Shown piece after piece: positions 25,060 through 33,341 of a stretch of DNA of 64,000 nucleotides (position 1 is its first letter; the number at the start of each line of letters is the position of its first letter). This stretch comes from Streptomyces antarcticus (lineage in GTDB: Bacteria; Actinomycetota; Actinomycetes; Streptomycetales; Streptomycetaceae). The notes beneath the pieces were generated by a model, which saw only the letters and a program-made list of their open reading frames with translations, was not told the origin of the DNA and did no database searches. The stretch covers positions 1-64,000 of the forward strand of contig NZ_JAPNLM010000009.1 in NCBI RefSeq assembly GCF_026627255.1, read 5' to 3'. The position numbers were made by a program, and so were the translations under genes.

Positions 25060-25854
25060 TCAGGCCACCAGGCTGGCCCGCAGGGCCTCGACCGTCTCGT
25101 CGGAGACGCCGAGGCCCTCGCGCACGTACTTCTCCATGGAGCCGTAGCGCGTCTCGACCTCGTTCATCGCGGCCTCCAGGTACGAGGGGAAGACCCCGAT
25201 CAGCGCGAGCGCGATGTCCGGGTCGCCGCCCGCCGCAGTGAAGCCCTCGATCATCGGGGCGAAGGCGCGCTTGACCGCCGGGTTCACCGAGAGGTACTCG
25301 GCCATCAGGGTGTCGTCGTCCGCGCCGAGCAGCGACAGGATCACCGTCGCGCCCCAGCCGGTGCGGTCCTTGCCCGCCGTGCAGTGGAAGAGGAGCGGGC
25401 CGGACGCGGGGTCGGCGGCCTCGGTGAGCAGCATCCGGTACGCGGCCTGCGCGGACCCGGAGAGCACGAAGGACCGGTAGACGTCCCCGAACAGGGCCTG
25501 CGCCTTGCCGCCGCCCAGGTGCTCCTCGGCGACCACCGGGTCGGACAGCAGGTCCTTGAGCTGCGCGGCGGCAGGCATCGCGCCGGAGTTCACCTTGTCC
25601 GCGAGCACGTCGCCGACCAGCAGCCGGGCACCGGCCGGGAGGCGGTCGGGGTGGTCGGCGCGCTCGGCCTCGGTGCGGAAGTCGATGACCGTGCGCAGGC
25701 CCAGCGCGGCCACCACCGGGTCGGCGCCGAGGTCGAGCCGGTCGAGCTGGCCGGAGCGCAGGAGCAGGCCGGGAAGGACCGTGCGGCCGCCGGACAGCGG
25801 GGTGCCGCCGAGGTCGCGGAAGTTGGCGACGGTGGTGGAGGGGGTGGCGGTCAT
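25060..25854 (-). CDS. Tyrosine-protein phosphatase (PF13350 family)
   Basis: A 264-residue phosphatase of the bacterial MptpB/LipA-like family. The catalytic P-loop is HCTAGKDRTGW (HCxxGxxRT) with nucleophilic Cys near residue 160. The N-terminal NFRDLGG and LLRSGQLDRL are the usual family signature, and FRTEAERADHPDRLP follows. Start at 25854 (MTATPST). The 200 bases after it hold direct GGCGGACGCCGGGG-type repeats and no gene. In other bacteria these enzymes act on phosphotyrosine and phosphoinositides; the target here is unknown. Confidence 0.87.
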   Translation of the reverse strand: MTATPSTTVANFRDLGGTPLSGGRTVLPGLLLRSGQLDRLDLGADPVVAALGLRTVIDFRTEAERADHPDRLPAGARLLVGDVLADKVNSGAMPAAAQLKDLLSDPVVAEEHLGGGKAQALFGDVYRSFVLSGSAQAAYRMLLTEAADPASGPLLFHCTAGKDRTGWGATVILSLLGADDDTLMAEYLSVNPAVKRAFAPMIEGFTAAGGDPDIALALIGVFPSYLEAAMNEVETRYGSMEKYVREGLGVSDETVEALRASLVA

Positions 25855-25988
25855 CGTGTCGGCTCCAGCGGTCTGCGAGGGATGCGAGCGGTGCGGGCGG
25901 TGCGCGGTGTGAGCGGTGCGCGGTATGGGCGGTGCGAAGACGGAGCGACGAGACCGGAAGGTCACGGTTACTCGTGTCATTCGACGGT

Positions 25989-26588
25989 TCAGGCAATTTT
26001 CCGACGACTCGGCGCGGAAAGGCAATCGATGGCCAGGGAGATCCCGATCCCCACCCCGAGCGCCGCCAAGTGCCCGGCGTCGGTGAAGGTCCGCCCGCGC
26101 TTGACCACCGGGGCCGCGCCGAGTATCAGGAGCCCCGCCCGGGCCGCCGTGCGCACCGCCCCGCGCGGCAGGGCCGAGGTCAGTGCCCCGAGGACGGCGT
26201 TGAAGCCGTAGCTGGTCCCCACGTCCAGGGCCCGCCGGGTCGGCGGTCCGGCCGTCCTGCGCAGGACGCCGTACACGAGCAGCGTCGCGGAGGCGTGCCC
26301 GAGCAGGAACACCCCGGCGGTCCACCAGGCCCCGTACGCGTACTCGGCGTACCCCAGGACAGCGACGAGCAGCAGCGCGTACGGCAGGGGCATCGGCTCC
26401 TCGACCACGAAGGCGCTGGTCAGCAGCGTTTCCCAGCGGCCGGCGTCGAGGTTGTCGACGTTGGTCGAGCAGCCGCGCAGCAGCTGCTCCCGCTCGGCCG
26501 GCCCCCTCCGCTCCAAGGCGTACGCCCCGAGCTGGACGCCGGCCGCGTACACCGTGCTCAGGGGCGACGGCCATGGCAATGGATTCAC
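25989..26588 (-). CDS. Rhomboid-like membrane protein
   Basis: A 199-residue polytopic membrane protein with five or six helices. DVGTSYGFNAVLGAL fits the rhomboid GxSx motif helix (candidate Ser in GTSYG). FTDAGHLAALGVGIGISL near the C-terminus fits the rhomboid catalytic-His helix. The N-terminal part contains CSTNVDNLDAGRWETLLTSAFV, reminiscent of the rhomboid start (N-x-R-x-W-R-L-T). Whether it is an active intramembrane protease is uncertain because Gly-Thr-Ser-Tyr departs from the canonical GASG. Start at 26588 is the first Met of the frame; GTG or ATG alternatives further in would shorten helix 1. Confidence 0.7.
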   Translation of the reverse strand: MNPLPWPSPLSTVYAAGVQLGAYALERRGPAEREQLLRGCSTNVDNLDAGRWETLLTSAFVVEEPMPLPYALLLVAVLGYAEYAYGAWWTAGVFLLGHASATLLVYGVLRRTAGPPTRRALDVGTSYGFNAVLGALTSALPRGAVRTAARAGLLILGAAPVVKRGRTFTDAGHLAALGVGIGISLAIDCLSAPSRRKIA

Positions 26589-26653
26589 CCTGCCATGATC
26601 GGATACCGCCCTCGCGCGGGCATCACCGGGCCCCGTGGGAATATGGCCCGGCC

Positions 26654-27490
26654 ATGTCAGAGAACCCCGCGCCGATGCGCGCCACCCGAGCCGCGCTGTT
26701 CGCGGCGGTGTGCGTGGCCCTCGGCGCGGTGGGGCACGCCCACATGTCCGGTACGGACGTGCCGCTCGCGGGGCTCCTCGGGGCCTTCGGAGCGACCGCC
26801 GGACTCGCCTGGCTCGGGGCCGGGCGGCGGCGGGGGCCGGTGGGGATCACCGCCGCGCTGCTGGCCGTGCAGGGGGTCCTGCACCTCGTCTTCACCGGCA
26901 GCCAGGCCGTGCGGACGGCCGCCGCGGCGGCGCCGGGCCACGGCCACCACACCGCGGCCACGGACCCGGCGGCCGGCGCGGCCGGAGCCGGCTCCGGCGA
27001 CGGCATGGCGGGCATGGCCGACATGGCAGGGATGGCGCACGGGGGCTCCGCCGCCGGCCCGGGCGCGATGGACGGCCTGGCCGACATGGCAGGCGTGGCC
27101 GACCTGGGCTCCACGGTCGGCGCCGGCGCGATGGACGGCCTGGCCGGCATGGTCGCGATGGCCGGGCACGGCGGGGTCGGGATGCTGGCCGCGCACGTGC
27201 TCGCCGGGCTGTTCTGCGCCCTCTGGCTGGCCCGGGGCGAGGCAGCCGTGTTCCGGCTGGCCCGCGTCCTGGGCTCCGCCGCGCTGCACACCGCCCGGCC
27301 GCTCGCCCGCGCGGTCGCGCTGGTGCGGGCACGGGTGGTGCCCGCAACGGCTCCGCCCGCCCCGCGCCCCGCGCACGTACGACCGCGCCGCCTGCGCGGT
27401 GCCGTACACGCCCACGCCGTGGTCCGGCGCGGGCCGCCGGAGACCCGAGCCTTCCGCACCACGGCCCCCGGCCGTCCTGCCCGCGCCTGA
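26654..27490 (+). CDS. Met/His/Gly-rich membrane protein, possible metal handling
   Basis: A 278-residue membrane protein with three N-terminal hydrophobic helices (AALFAAVCVALGAV, LAGLLGAFGATAGLAW, GITAALLAVQGVLHLVF), a loop rich in His, Met and Gly (GHGHHTA, MAGMADMAGMAHGG, ending VAMAGHGG), a fourth helix (MLAAHVLAGLFCALWLA) and a basic Pro/Arg C-tail. Met- and His-rich loops in exported proteins often bind copper. It is 84 bases upstream of the PepSY-TM gene on the same strand, probably cotranscribed. Start at 26654 (MSENPAP) is preferred over the longer frame. No characterised homologue recognised. Confidence 0.72.
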   Translation: MSENPAPMRATRAALFAAVCVALGAVGHAHMSGTDVPLAGLLGAFGATAGLAWLGAGRRRGPVGITAALLAVQGVLHLVFTGSQAVRTAAAAAPGHGHHTAATDPAAGAAGAGSGDGMAGMADMAGMAHGGSAAGPGAMDGLADMAGVADLGSTVGAGAMDGLAGMVAMAGHGGVGMLAAHVLAGLFCALWLARGEAAVFRLARVLGSAALHTARPLARAVALVRARVVPATAPPAPRPAHVRPRRLRGAVHAHAVVRRGPPETRAFRTTAPGRPARA

Positions 27491-27574
27491 CCGGCGCACC
27501 TCCCGGCCCCGCGCCGGCGGGGGGCGAGACCTGGGGCCGCTATCCCCATGTCTCCGCCAACACCTAGGACCCCC

Positions 27575-29152
27575 ATGTCCCTTGAAGAGGTTCAGGACGT
27601 CCGCACCCCGGACGCCGACACCGCCGCAGACAGAACCACCGGCAGCACCAGCGCCGACACCGGCACCGAGGCCGACAGCGCCACCACCGGCGCCGCGCGC
27701 AAGCGCCCCGGCGGCGGCTGGGCCGCCCTGCGCCCGCTGCTCCTGCGCACGCACTTCTACGCGGGCCTGCTCATCGCCCCGCTGCTGTTCGTGGCCGCCG
27801 CCACCGGGCTGCTCTACGCCGTCTCCTGGCAGGCCGAGGCGATCGTCTACTCCGACGAGCTGACCGTCGACCGCGTCGGCGACAGCCCGCTGGCCCTCAG
27901 CGCCCAGGTCGCCGCGGCCCGCGACGCCGCGCCCCGGGGCGAGATCGTGTCCGTCTGGCCCGCGCCCGACGCCGAGGCGACCACCCGCGTGATCATGGAG
28001 AGCCCGGGTCTGCCCGAGGGCGAGACCCTGACCGTCTTCATCGACCCGTATACGGCCGAGGTGCGCGGGCAGCTCGCCACCGTGGGCGACGCGCTGCCGC
28101 TGCGGGCCTGGCTGAGCGAGTTCCACTCCAGCCTCCACCTCGGTGAGTTCGGCCGGAACTACAGCGAACTCGCGGCCAGCTGGCTGTGGGTGGTCGCCCT
28201 CGGCGGCCTCGCCCTGTGGATCGGCCGCCGCCGCAAGCGGGCGTCCGAACTGGTCGTACCCGACCGCAAGGCCACCGGCCGCCGTCGCACCCTGTCCTGG
28301 CACGGAACCGTCGGGCTCTGGGCCGTCGCCGGCCTCGTGGTGCTCTCCGCCACCGGCCTGACCTGGTCGCGGTACGCGGGCGAGAACATCGGGCAGCTCC
28401 AGGACCGCCTCGGCGGCGCCACCCCCGCCGTCTCCGCCTCGGTGAACGGCGGGCAGGACGGCGGCGCCGACGAGCACGCCGGGCACGTCATGCCCGACGG
28501 CACGCAGATGGCGCCGTCCGCTCCCACCGCGGACCTCGGCATCGACCGCGCGGTGGAGGCCGCCCGGGCCGCCGGGGTCACCGAGTCCCTCCAGGTGACG
28601 CTCCCGTCCCAGGGCAAGGGGTACGTGGTCAAGGAGAAGGACAAGCTGGTGCCGGTGCACCTGGACGCCGTCTCCGTCGACCCCGCCGACGCCCGCGTCA
28701 TGGACGAACTCCGCTTCGCCGACTACCCGCTGCTCGCCCAGCTGACCCGCTTCGGCATCGACCTGCACATGGGCATGACCTTCGGCCTCGCCAACCAGCT
28801 CGCGCTGGCCGCGCTCGCCGTCGCGGTGATGTTCCTCGTCTTCTGGGGCTACCGGATGTGGTGGCTGCGCCGGCCGACGAAGGACCGCGCGCTCTCCGTG
28901 GGCCGCGCCCAGCCGCGCGGGGCCTGGCGGAAGCTGCCGGTGACCCTGCTGCTGCCGCTGGCCGCGGTGACCGCCGTCGTCGGGTGGTTCGTGCCGATGC
29001 TCGGGATCAGCCTGGTGGTCTTCCTGGTGCTCGACGCGGCCCTCGGCTTCGTGGCCGGACGCCGGGCGAGGACCGCGGCGGACACCGACGCCGAGACCGA
29101 CGCCGAGACCGACGCCGAGACCGGCGCGGAGGCCGCCCCGATCGCGGTCTAG
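27575..29152 (+). CDS. PepSY-associated TM helix protein, candidate metal/siderophore reductase
   Basis: A 525-residue protein of the PepSY_TM family. After an acidic/Thr-rich tail of about 50 residues it has a first helix (LLIAPLLFVAAATGLLYAV), a PepSY-type periplasmic domain, a helix at WLWVVALGGLALWIG and another at WAVAGLVVLSATGLTW, then a second PepSY domain and three C-terminal helices. The His residues in EFHSSLHLG, LSWHGTVG and DLHMGMTFG fit the paired heme ligands seen in family members shown to be diheme ferrisiderophore reductases. A DEHAGHVM segment adds His residues. The C-tail carries a DAETDAETDAET repeat. The ATG at 27575 with AGGA five bases upstream is preferred; 27548 is possible. 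Confidence 0.85.
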   Translation: MSLEEVQDVRTPDADTAADRTTGSTSADTGTEADSATTGAARKRPGGGWAALRPLLLRTHFYAGLLIAPLLFVAAATGLLYAVSWQAEAIVYSDELTVDRVGDSPLALSAQVAAARDAAPRGEIVSVWPAPDAEATTRVIMESPGLPEGETLTVFIDPYTAEVRGQLATVGDALPLRAWLSEFHSSLHLGEFGRNYSELAASWLWVVALGGLALWIGRRRKRASELVVPDRKATGRRRTLSWHGTVGLWAVAGLVVLSATGLTWSRYAGENIGQLQDRLGGATPAVSASVNGGQDGGADEHAGHVMPDGTQMAPSAPTADLGIDRAVEAARAAGVTESLQVTLPSQGKGYVVKEKDKLVPVHLDAVSVDPADARVMDELRFADYPLLAQLTRFGIDLHMGMTFGLANQLALAALAVAVMFLVFWGYRMWWLRRPTKDRALSVGRAQPRGAWRKLPVTLLLPLAAVTAVVGWFVPMLGISLVVFLVLDAALGFVAGRRARTAADTDAETDAETDAETGAEAAPIAV

Positions 29153-29193
29153 CGGACCGGGACCCGGCCCGGACGCGCGGGCCCGGAGCGGCC

Positions 29194-29228
29194 GAAGGGC
29201 CCGTACCCCTCGCGGGTACGGGCCCTTC
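29194..29228. terminator. Terminator hairpin after PepSY gene
   Basis: A perfect 15-bp stem (29194-29208, GAAGGGCCCGTACCC, with 29214-29228) encloses a five-base loop, 41 bases after the PepSY stop. It can also serve the convergent winged-helix gene. Confidence 0.85.
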
Positions 29229-29268
29229 CGCGCGTGTCGACGGGCCGCTCAGGGCGCGTACTCACCCG

Positions 29269-29856
29269 TCACGGCGCGTACTTGTAGCCCACCCGGCGCA
29301 CGGTCTGGATCGCCCCGCGGTGGTCCGCGCCCAGCTTGCGGCGCAGCCGGGCGATGTGCACGTCCACGGTCCGGCCGTCACCGACGTGGCCGTAGCCCCA
29401 GACCGTGGTCACCAGCTGGTCCCGGCTGTGCACCCGGTGCGGGTGCTTGACCAGGTGGGCCAGGAGCTCGAACTCCAGGTACGTCAGGTCGAGCACCTCG
29501 CCCTCGACCTCGGCGGTGCGCTGCGCCGTGTCGATCCGTACGAGCGCGTCGCCGGTCGTCCCGGCGGCGCCCTCGTGGGCCTGCGGGGCGGGGGCGGCGA
29601 CGGCGTGCGGGGCGAAGGCGATCTGCGGCTGCTGGTCGGCGGGCACGAGGACCAGGTAACCGACCATCGGGGGCTGGCCCGGCAAGGTGGGCAGGGTGTG
29701 CTGGGGCGCGGGCAGCCAGGTGGCGCCCGGCGGAAGCAGGTCCACGACCCGCGCGACCTCGTCCCGGTCCACGGCGCGCAGCCGGTGGCGCGGACTGGGG
29801 GGGAAGGTCAGGGGAGAGGTGGTCGCGGCAGACGTGAGCGTTCGGGTGTTCGCCAT
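29269..29856 (-). CDS. Orphan OmpR-type winged-helix regulator
   Basis: A 195-residue protein whose C-terminal 95 residues are an OmpR/PhoB winged-helix domain: LDLTYLEFELLAHLVKHPHRVHSRDQLV, GYGHVGDGRTVDVHIARLRRKLG and IQTVRRVGYKYA. The N-terminal 100 residues are Pro/Ala-rich and do not form a receiver domain; no phospho-acceptor Asp pattern is visible. It is therefore not a classical two-component response regulator. It lies on the same strand as glnII but behind a strong terminator and a 500-bp gap, so it is separately transcribed. Regulators of this orphan type occur widely in Streptomyces. Confidence 0.86.
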   Translation of the reverse strand: MANTRTLTSAATTSPLTFPPSPRHRLRAVDRDEVARVVDLLPPGATWLPAPQHTLPTLPGQPPMVGYLVLVPADQQPQIAFAPHAVAAPAPQAHEGAAGTTGDALVRIDTAQRTAEVEGEVLDLTYLEFELLAHLVKHPHRVHSRDQLVTTVWGYGHVGDGRTVDVHIARLRRKLGADHRGAIQTVRRVGYKYAP

Positions 29857-29971
29857 GAGTGGTCAGCTCTTTCACGCGGAGTAGTCGGCAGGAGACGCAC
29901 GTACGTCATCGATGTCGGTACCGCACAGACCGAAGGCCTCGGGGGAGTTCTGGTGGGGGATCCCGGAGGCT

Positions 29972-30091
29972 TTAGAGGGCCGGCGCGTTCTTCGCGCGGC
30001 AACACACCCGGTCGAAATCGTCATGCTGACGAGACGGCCAGAACGGCTCGAGGTCGCTGCGACCTGACGAGGTGTACGAGTGGCTGGCCAT
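29972..30091 (-). CDS. Candidate short leader peptide with Cys-Cys
   Basis: A 39-codon ORF ending in TAA that encodes a peptide finishing RQHDDFDRVCCRAKNAPAL. Short upstream peptides with a basic/His/Asp segment followed by Cys codons are known in actinobacteria as leader peptides for Cys-dependent attenuation. It ends about 115 bases before the winged-helix regulator gene on the same strand. Its ATG has only a weak ribosome site (ATGGGCG). Both Cys codons (TGT TGC) are adjacent. The reading is tentative. Confidence 0.4.
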   Translation of the reverse strand: MASHSYTSSGRSDLEPFWPSRQHDDFDRVCCRAKNAPAL

Positions 30092-30258
30092 GCGCCCATT
30101 CAAGCAGATGCCGGCCCGCCGGGGCAGAGCCCGTCTCACACCATGGAGCGGAATCTCATATTCAGCGTTCATCGCGCCGTCACACCCTTACATACCCGAC
30201 ATGAACTCTGGCTTCCGCGTCGCTTTCGCCCGTCCGGCCGGGCTGCTCGTATCGCATC

Positions 30259-30318
30259 GTGGGCACGGTGGTGGGCACGGTGGTGGGCACGGTGGTGGGC
30301 ATGGTGGTGGGCACGGTG
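30259..30318. repeat. 12-bp tandem repeat, five units
   Basis: Five consecutive units of GTGGGCACGGTG starting at 30259; the fourth has one C-to-T change. Two degenerate units follow (to 30342). The array lies between the glnII terminator and the candidate leader ORF, outside convincing coding sequence. Confidence 0.9.
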
Positions 30319-30353
30319 CCGGGTGCGGCCGTGGGTGCGGCGGTGCGCCAACG

Positions 30354-30394
30354 CCGAACGCCCGCCGGTCCTCGCGGACTCGGCGGGCGTTCGG
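30354..30394 (-). terminator. glnII terminator hairpin
   Basis: A 14-bp perfect outer stem (30354-30367 with 30381-30394, CCGAACGCCCGCCG type) plus an inner GTCC/GGAC stem around a TCGC loop, 40 bases after the glnII stop. Confidence 0.82.
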
Positions 30395-30433
30395 GGGCCG
30401 GCCCGCCCACCCGTGGCGGGCCGGTCGGCGGGA

Positions 30434-31453
30434 TCAGACCAGGCCGTCCTTCTCCAGGCCCGTGCAGCAGGTGTCCGTGATCAGTCGGGTCACCACGTAC
30501 GGGTCCACGTTCGCGTTCGGGCGGCGGTCCTCGATGTAGCCCTTGCCGTCCTTCTCCACCTGCCACGGGATGCGGACCGACGCGCCGCGGTCGGAGACGC
30601 CGTAGCTGAACTCGTTCCACGGGGCCGTCTCGTGGAGACCCGTCAGGCGCTCGTCGATGCCCGCGCCGTAGTTCTTCACGTGGTCCAGCGGCTTGCTGCC
30701 CTCGCCCAGCGACTCGCACGCGGTGATGATCGCGCGGTAGTCCTCGCGCATCGCCTTCGTGGAGAAGTTGGTGTGCGCGCCGGCGCCGTTCCAGTCGCCC
30801 TTCACCGGCTTCGGGTTCAGCGTCGCGGAGACGTTGAAGTCCTCGGCGGTGCGGTAGAGGAGCCAGCGCGCGATCCACAGCTGGTCGGAGACCTCCAGAG
30901 GGCCGACCGGGCCGACCTGGAACTCCCACTGGCCGGGCATGACTTCGGCGTTGATGCCGGAGATGGCCAGGCCCGCCGCGAGGCAGTGGTCGAGGTGCTT
31001 CTCGACGATGTCGCGGCCGAAGATCTCGTCCGAGCCGACACCGCAGTAGTAGCCGCCCTGCGCGGCCGGGAAGCCGTTGGCGGGGAAGCCGAGCGGGCGG
31101 GCACCGTCGAAGAAGGTGTACTCCTGCTCGATGCCGAAGATCGGCTCCTGGCCGGCGAACTTCTCCGCGACCGGGCGCAGCAGGGCCCGGGTGTTCGACT
31201 CGTGCGGGGTCATGTCGATGTTGAGGACCTCGCACATGACGAGGACGTTGTCACCGCCGCGGATCGGGTCCGGGCAGGAGGACACCGGGTTGAGGACGCG
31301 GTCGGAGGCGTGGCCCTCGGCCTGGTTCGTGCTCGATCCGTCGAAGCCCCAGATCGGCAGCGCGTCTCCGTCGCCGAGGATCCTCGTCTTGGAGCGAAGC
31401 TTCGCCGTCGGCTCGGTGCCGTCGATCCAGATGTACTCAGCCTTGTAGCTCAC
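30434..31453 (-). CDS. glnII: Type II (eukaryotic-like) glutamine synthetase
   Basis: A 339-residue GSII enzyme: ATP-dependent amidation of glutamate to glutamine, a decameric cytosolic enzyme. KAEYIWIDGTEPTAKLRSKTR at the start, WGFDGSSTNQAEG, QEYTFF, GINAEVMPGQWEFQVGP and WNGAGAHTNFSTKAMR are GSII signatures covering the metal and substrate sites. The GTG at 31453 is preferred because GAGGA lies eight bases upstream and known GlnII proteins begin at SYKAEYIW/SFKAEYIW; an in-frame ATG at 31462 would add three residues but overlaps the ribosome site. GSII is not controlled by adenylylation. In S. coelicolor the gene is a GlnR target. It is divergent from the oxidoreductase gene. Confidence 0.95.
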   Translation of the reverse strand: MSYKAEYIWIDGTEPTAKLRSKTRILGDGDALPIWGFDGSSTNQAEGHASDRVLNPVSSCPDPIRGGDNVLVMCEVLNIDMTPHESNTRALLRPVAEKFAGQEPIFGIEQEYTFFDGARPLGFPANGFPAAQGGYYCGVGSDEIFGRDIVEKHLDHCLAAGLAISGINAEVMPGQWEFQVGPVGPLEVSDQLWIARWLLYRTAEDFNVSATLNPKPVKGDWNGAGAHTNFSTKAMREDYRAIITACESLGEGSKPLDHVKNYGAGIDERLTGLHETAPWNEFSYGVSDRGASVRIPWQVEKDGKGYIEDRRPNANVDPYVVTRLITDTCCTGLEKDGLV

Positions 31454-31564
31454 GGGCCCCATCCTCAGACTCTGCGGGTGCTGCTGGTCGCTGCTTCATC
31501 GCTGCGGTGATGACCGCAGCGTGCCCGCCCGCGATTTCCCTTCCGTTGCCCGTGTGTGAACCCC

Positions 31565-31592
31565 GTGTTACCGACGTTTACCCCGCAGGTCG
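31565..31592. promoter_or_regulatory. Candidate GlnR-like repeats upstream of glnII
   Basis: Between the divergent glnII and Gfo/Idh genes, three related pentamers (GTGAA, GTTAC, TTACC on the plus strand) recur at 11-base spacing near 31557-31595. The 11-base phase is that of GlnR half-sites, but only one pentamer fits the gTnAc half-site perfectly (GTAAC on the minus strand). Weak candidate. Confidence 0.3.
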
Positions 31593-31648
31593 GGCGGGTT
31601 GTGCGGGTTGGTGGCAGCGCGCCCGCCGACGTGGGGCAGACTGGTCGG

Positions 31649-32623
31649 GTGAGCATTTTGTCTGATGTGAACCCTGCCGGAGACCCCGCCGAGGGTCCTG
31701 CCGAACGTGCCGCCGATCAGGCCCCCGCAGGCCGCCGACCCCGGGTCGGACTGCTGGGCACCGGTCCCTGGGCGCACCGTACCCATGCCCCCGCGCTCGC
31801 CGCGCACCCCGGATCCGAGTTCGCCGGAGTGTGGGGGCGACGGCCGGAGGCCGTCGCCGAGCTGGCGCACGCGTACGGCGTGAAGGTGTACGAAGACCCC
31901 GACGCGCTGTTCGCCGACTGTGACGCCGTCGCCTTCGCCCTGCCGCCGGACGTGCAGGCCCCGCTCGCCGTGCGCGCGGCCGCCGCCGGCTGTCACCTGC
32001 TGCTCGACAAACCCGTCGCGACGACCCTCCGGGACGCCCGGGCGGTCGCGGACGCCGTACGCCTCCACGGTGTCGCCTCCGTCGTCTTCCTCACCCTCCG
32101 CTTCGCCGAGCCCACCGCCGGCTGGGTCGGGGAACAGGCAGCCCGGCCGGGCTGGTTCACCGCCGCAGCCCACTGGCTCGGCGCCGTCTTCCCGCCCGAC
32201 GGAGCGCCCAGCGCGTACGCCGACTCGCCCTGGCGCAAGTCCAAGGGCGGGCTGTGGGACGTCGGCCCGCACGCCCTGTCCGTACTGATCCCGATCCTGG
32301 GCGACGTCACCGCCGTCAGCGCCACCCGCGGCCCCTCCGACGTGGTCCAGCTGGCGCTGCGGCACACCTCCGGCGCCGCCAGCACCGCCGTGCTCAGCCT
32401 GGGCGCGCCGCAGGCCGCCGCCGGGGTGGGGCTGCAACTGCGCGGGACCGAGGGCGTGTACGAACTGCCCGACTGGAGGGACGTGCCGGGCGCCTACGGG
32501 CGGGCCCTCGACGCGCTGCTCACCGCCGCCCGCACCGGCGTGCCGGACGCGCGCGGAGCGGAGTTCGGGGCCCGGCTGACGGAGATCCTCGCCGAGGCGG
32601 AGGACCAGCTCCCGGCGGAGTGA
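31649..32623 (+). CDS. Gfo/Idh/MocA-family oxidoreductase
   Basis: A 324-residue NAD(P)-dependent oxidoreductase. A variable 25-residue tail precedes PRVGLLGTGPWAHRTHAPALAAHP, the Rossmann dinucleotide motif GxGxxA-like. DKPVATTLRDARAVADAV contains the conserved Lys (EKP in most members, DKP here). SKGGLWDVGPHALS holds the GxxxDxGxH motif of the catalytic domain. The GTG start at 31649 is preceded by CTGGTCGG, a weak ribosome site. Substrate (sugar, inositol or other) is not predictable. It is divergent from glnII. Confidence 0.87.
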   Translation: MSILSDVNPAGDPAEGPAERAADQAPAGRRPRVGLLGTGPWAHRTHAPALAAHPGSEFAGVWGRRPEAVAELAHAYGVKVYEDPDALFADCDAVAFALPPDVQAPLAVRAAAAGCHLLLDKPVATTLRDARAVADAVRLHGVASVVFLTLRFAEPTAGWVGEQAARPGWFTAAAHWLGAVFPPDGAPSAYADSPWRKSKGGLWDVGPHALSVLIPILGDVTAVSATRGPSDVVQLALRHTSGAASTAVLSLGAPQAAAGVGLQLRGTEGVYELPDWRDVPGAYGRALDALLTAARTGVPDARGAEFGARLTEILAEAEDQLPAE

Positions 32624-32696
32624 CGGCCACCGGCGCCGGCCGTCGGGTGCGGGCTGCCGGTTGCGGGCCGCTCCGGGTGGCGGTGTCCCGCGCGGG

Positions 32697-33230
32697 CTAC
32701 TTGATCAGGGCGTTCGCCACGATGACGGCCAGGCCGATCGTGGCGTCCGCCAGCCCGATGAGCAGGGCGGAGCGGAGCCGGTAGCCGACCCGGACGGCCA
32801 CGAAGGCGCCCCAGCCGAACAGCAGCGCCGTGTTCAGGCCGAGCCCGACGGCGGTCACCCCGTACGACTCCCAGTCGGCGAGCCCGGCGCCGACCAGCAG
32901 CAGGACGGTGGGGAGGGTGGCCGCGACCATCGGCCACTCGTTCCACAGCGCCACCGCGAGCAGCCGCCACCGGCGACCCGGGCCGCCGTCCCGGTGGGTG
33001 GCCATGTGGTGCGCGTAGCCGTGCGCGGCTCCGGCCGTGACGGCGGTCACGAGCACCCAGCTGGCGTCGTACAGCGGCGTGTACTCCCCGCCCTTCTGGT
33101 CCAGGGCCGCGAGCAGGGCGCTGGCCAGGACCGTTCCGTAGACCCCGCCGAACATCCAGTCGGCGCCCCGCCGGGGCGGCGGGAGCGGCGCCCCGCTGGG
33201 CAGGGGCTGGGGGTGCTGATGCTCGTTCAC
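32697..33230 (-). CDS. Hypothetical multi-pass membrane protein
   Basis: A 177-residue protein with a Pro-rich N-terminus followed by about five hydrophobic helices (WMFGGVYGTVLASALLAAL, WVLVTAVTAGAAHGYAHH, MVAATLPTVLLLVGAGLA, VTAVGLGLNTALLFGWGAFVAV, ALLIGLADATIGLAVIVANALI). A GTG start with AAAGGA eight bases upstream supports it as real. A HGYAHHMATHRD stretch is notable for four His. No known family recognised. It is convergent with the oxidoreductase gene. Confidence 0.72.
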   Translation of the reverse strand: MNEHQHPQPLPSGAPLPPPRRGADWMFGGVYGTVLASALLAALDQKGGEYTPLYDASWVLVTAVTAGAAHGYAHHMATHRDGGPGRRWRLLAVALWNEWPMVAATLPTVLLLVGAGLADWESYGVTAVGLGLNTALLFGWGAFVAVRVGYRLRSALLIGLADATIGLAVIVANALIK

Positions 33231-33341
33231 GCCGGGTCCTTTGGTGCGGTATGCGGGGGTTTGGGGATGTGATCAGCCTATAGAGATCCCGCGTGAGGGC
33301 GCTGTGAGTGCGGGCCGGTCAGGACGCCGTGCCGCCCGCGC

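Larger units (their letters stand above)
29857..30353. other. 500-bp intergenic region between winged-helix gene and glnII terminator
   Basis: No conventional gene is convincing here. It contains a short Cys-Cys ORF on the minus strand (29972-30091), a 12-bp tandem repeat array (30259-30318) and presumably the promoter of the winged-helix gene. Confidence 0.6.

Noticed and set aside
30259..30480. Plus-strand frame reading GTVVGTVV repeats and a minus-strand His-rich frame over the same repeats
   Set aside because: Both arise from translating the 12-bp tandem repeat; no ribosome site or homologue.
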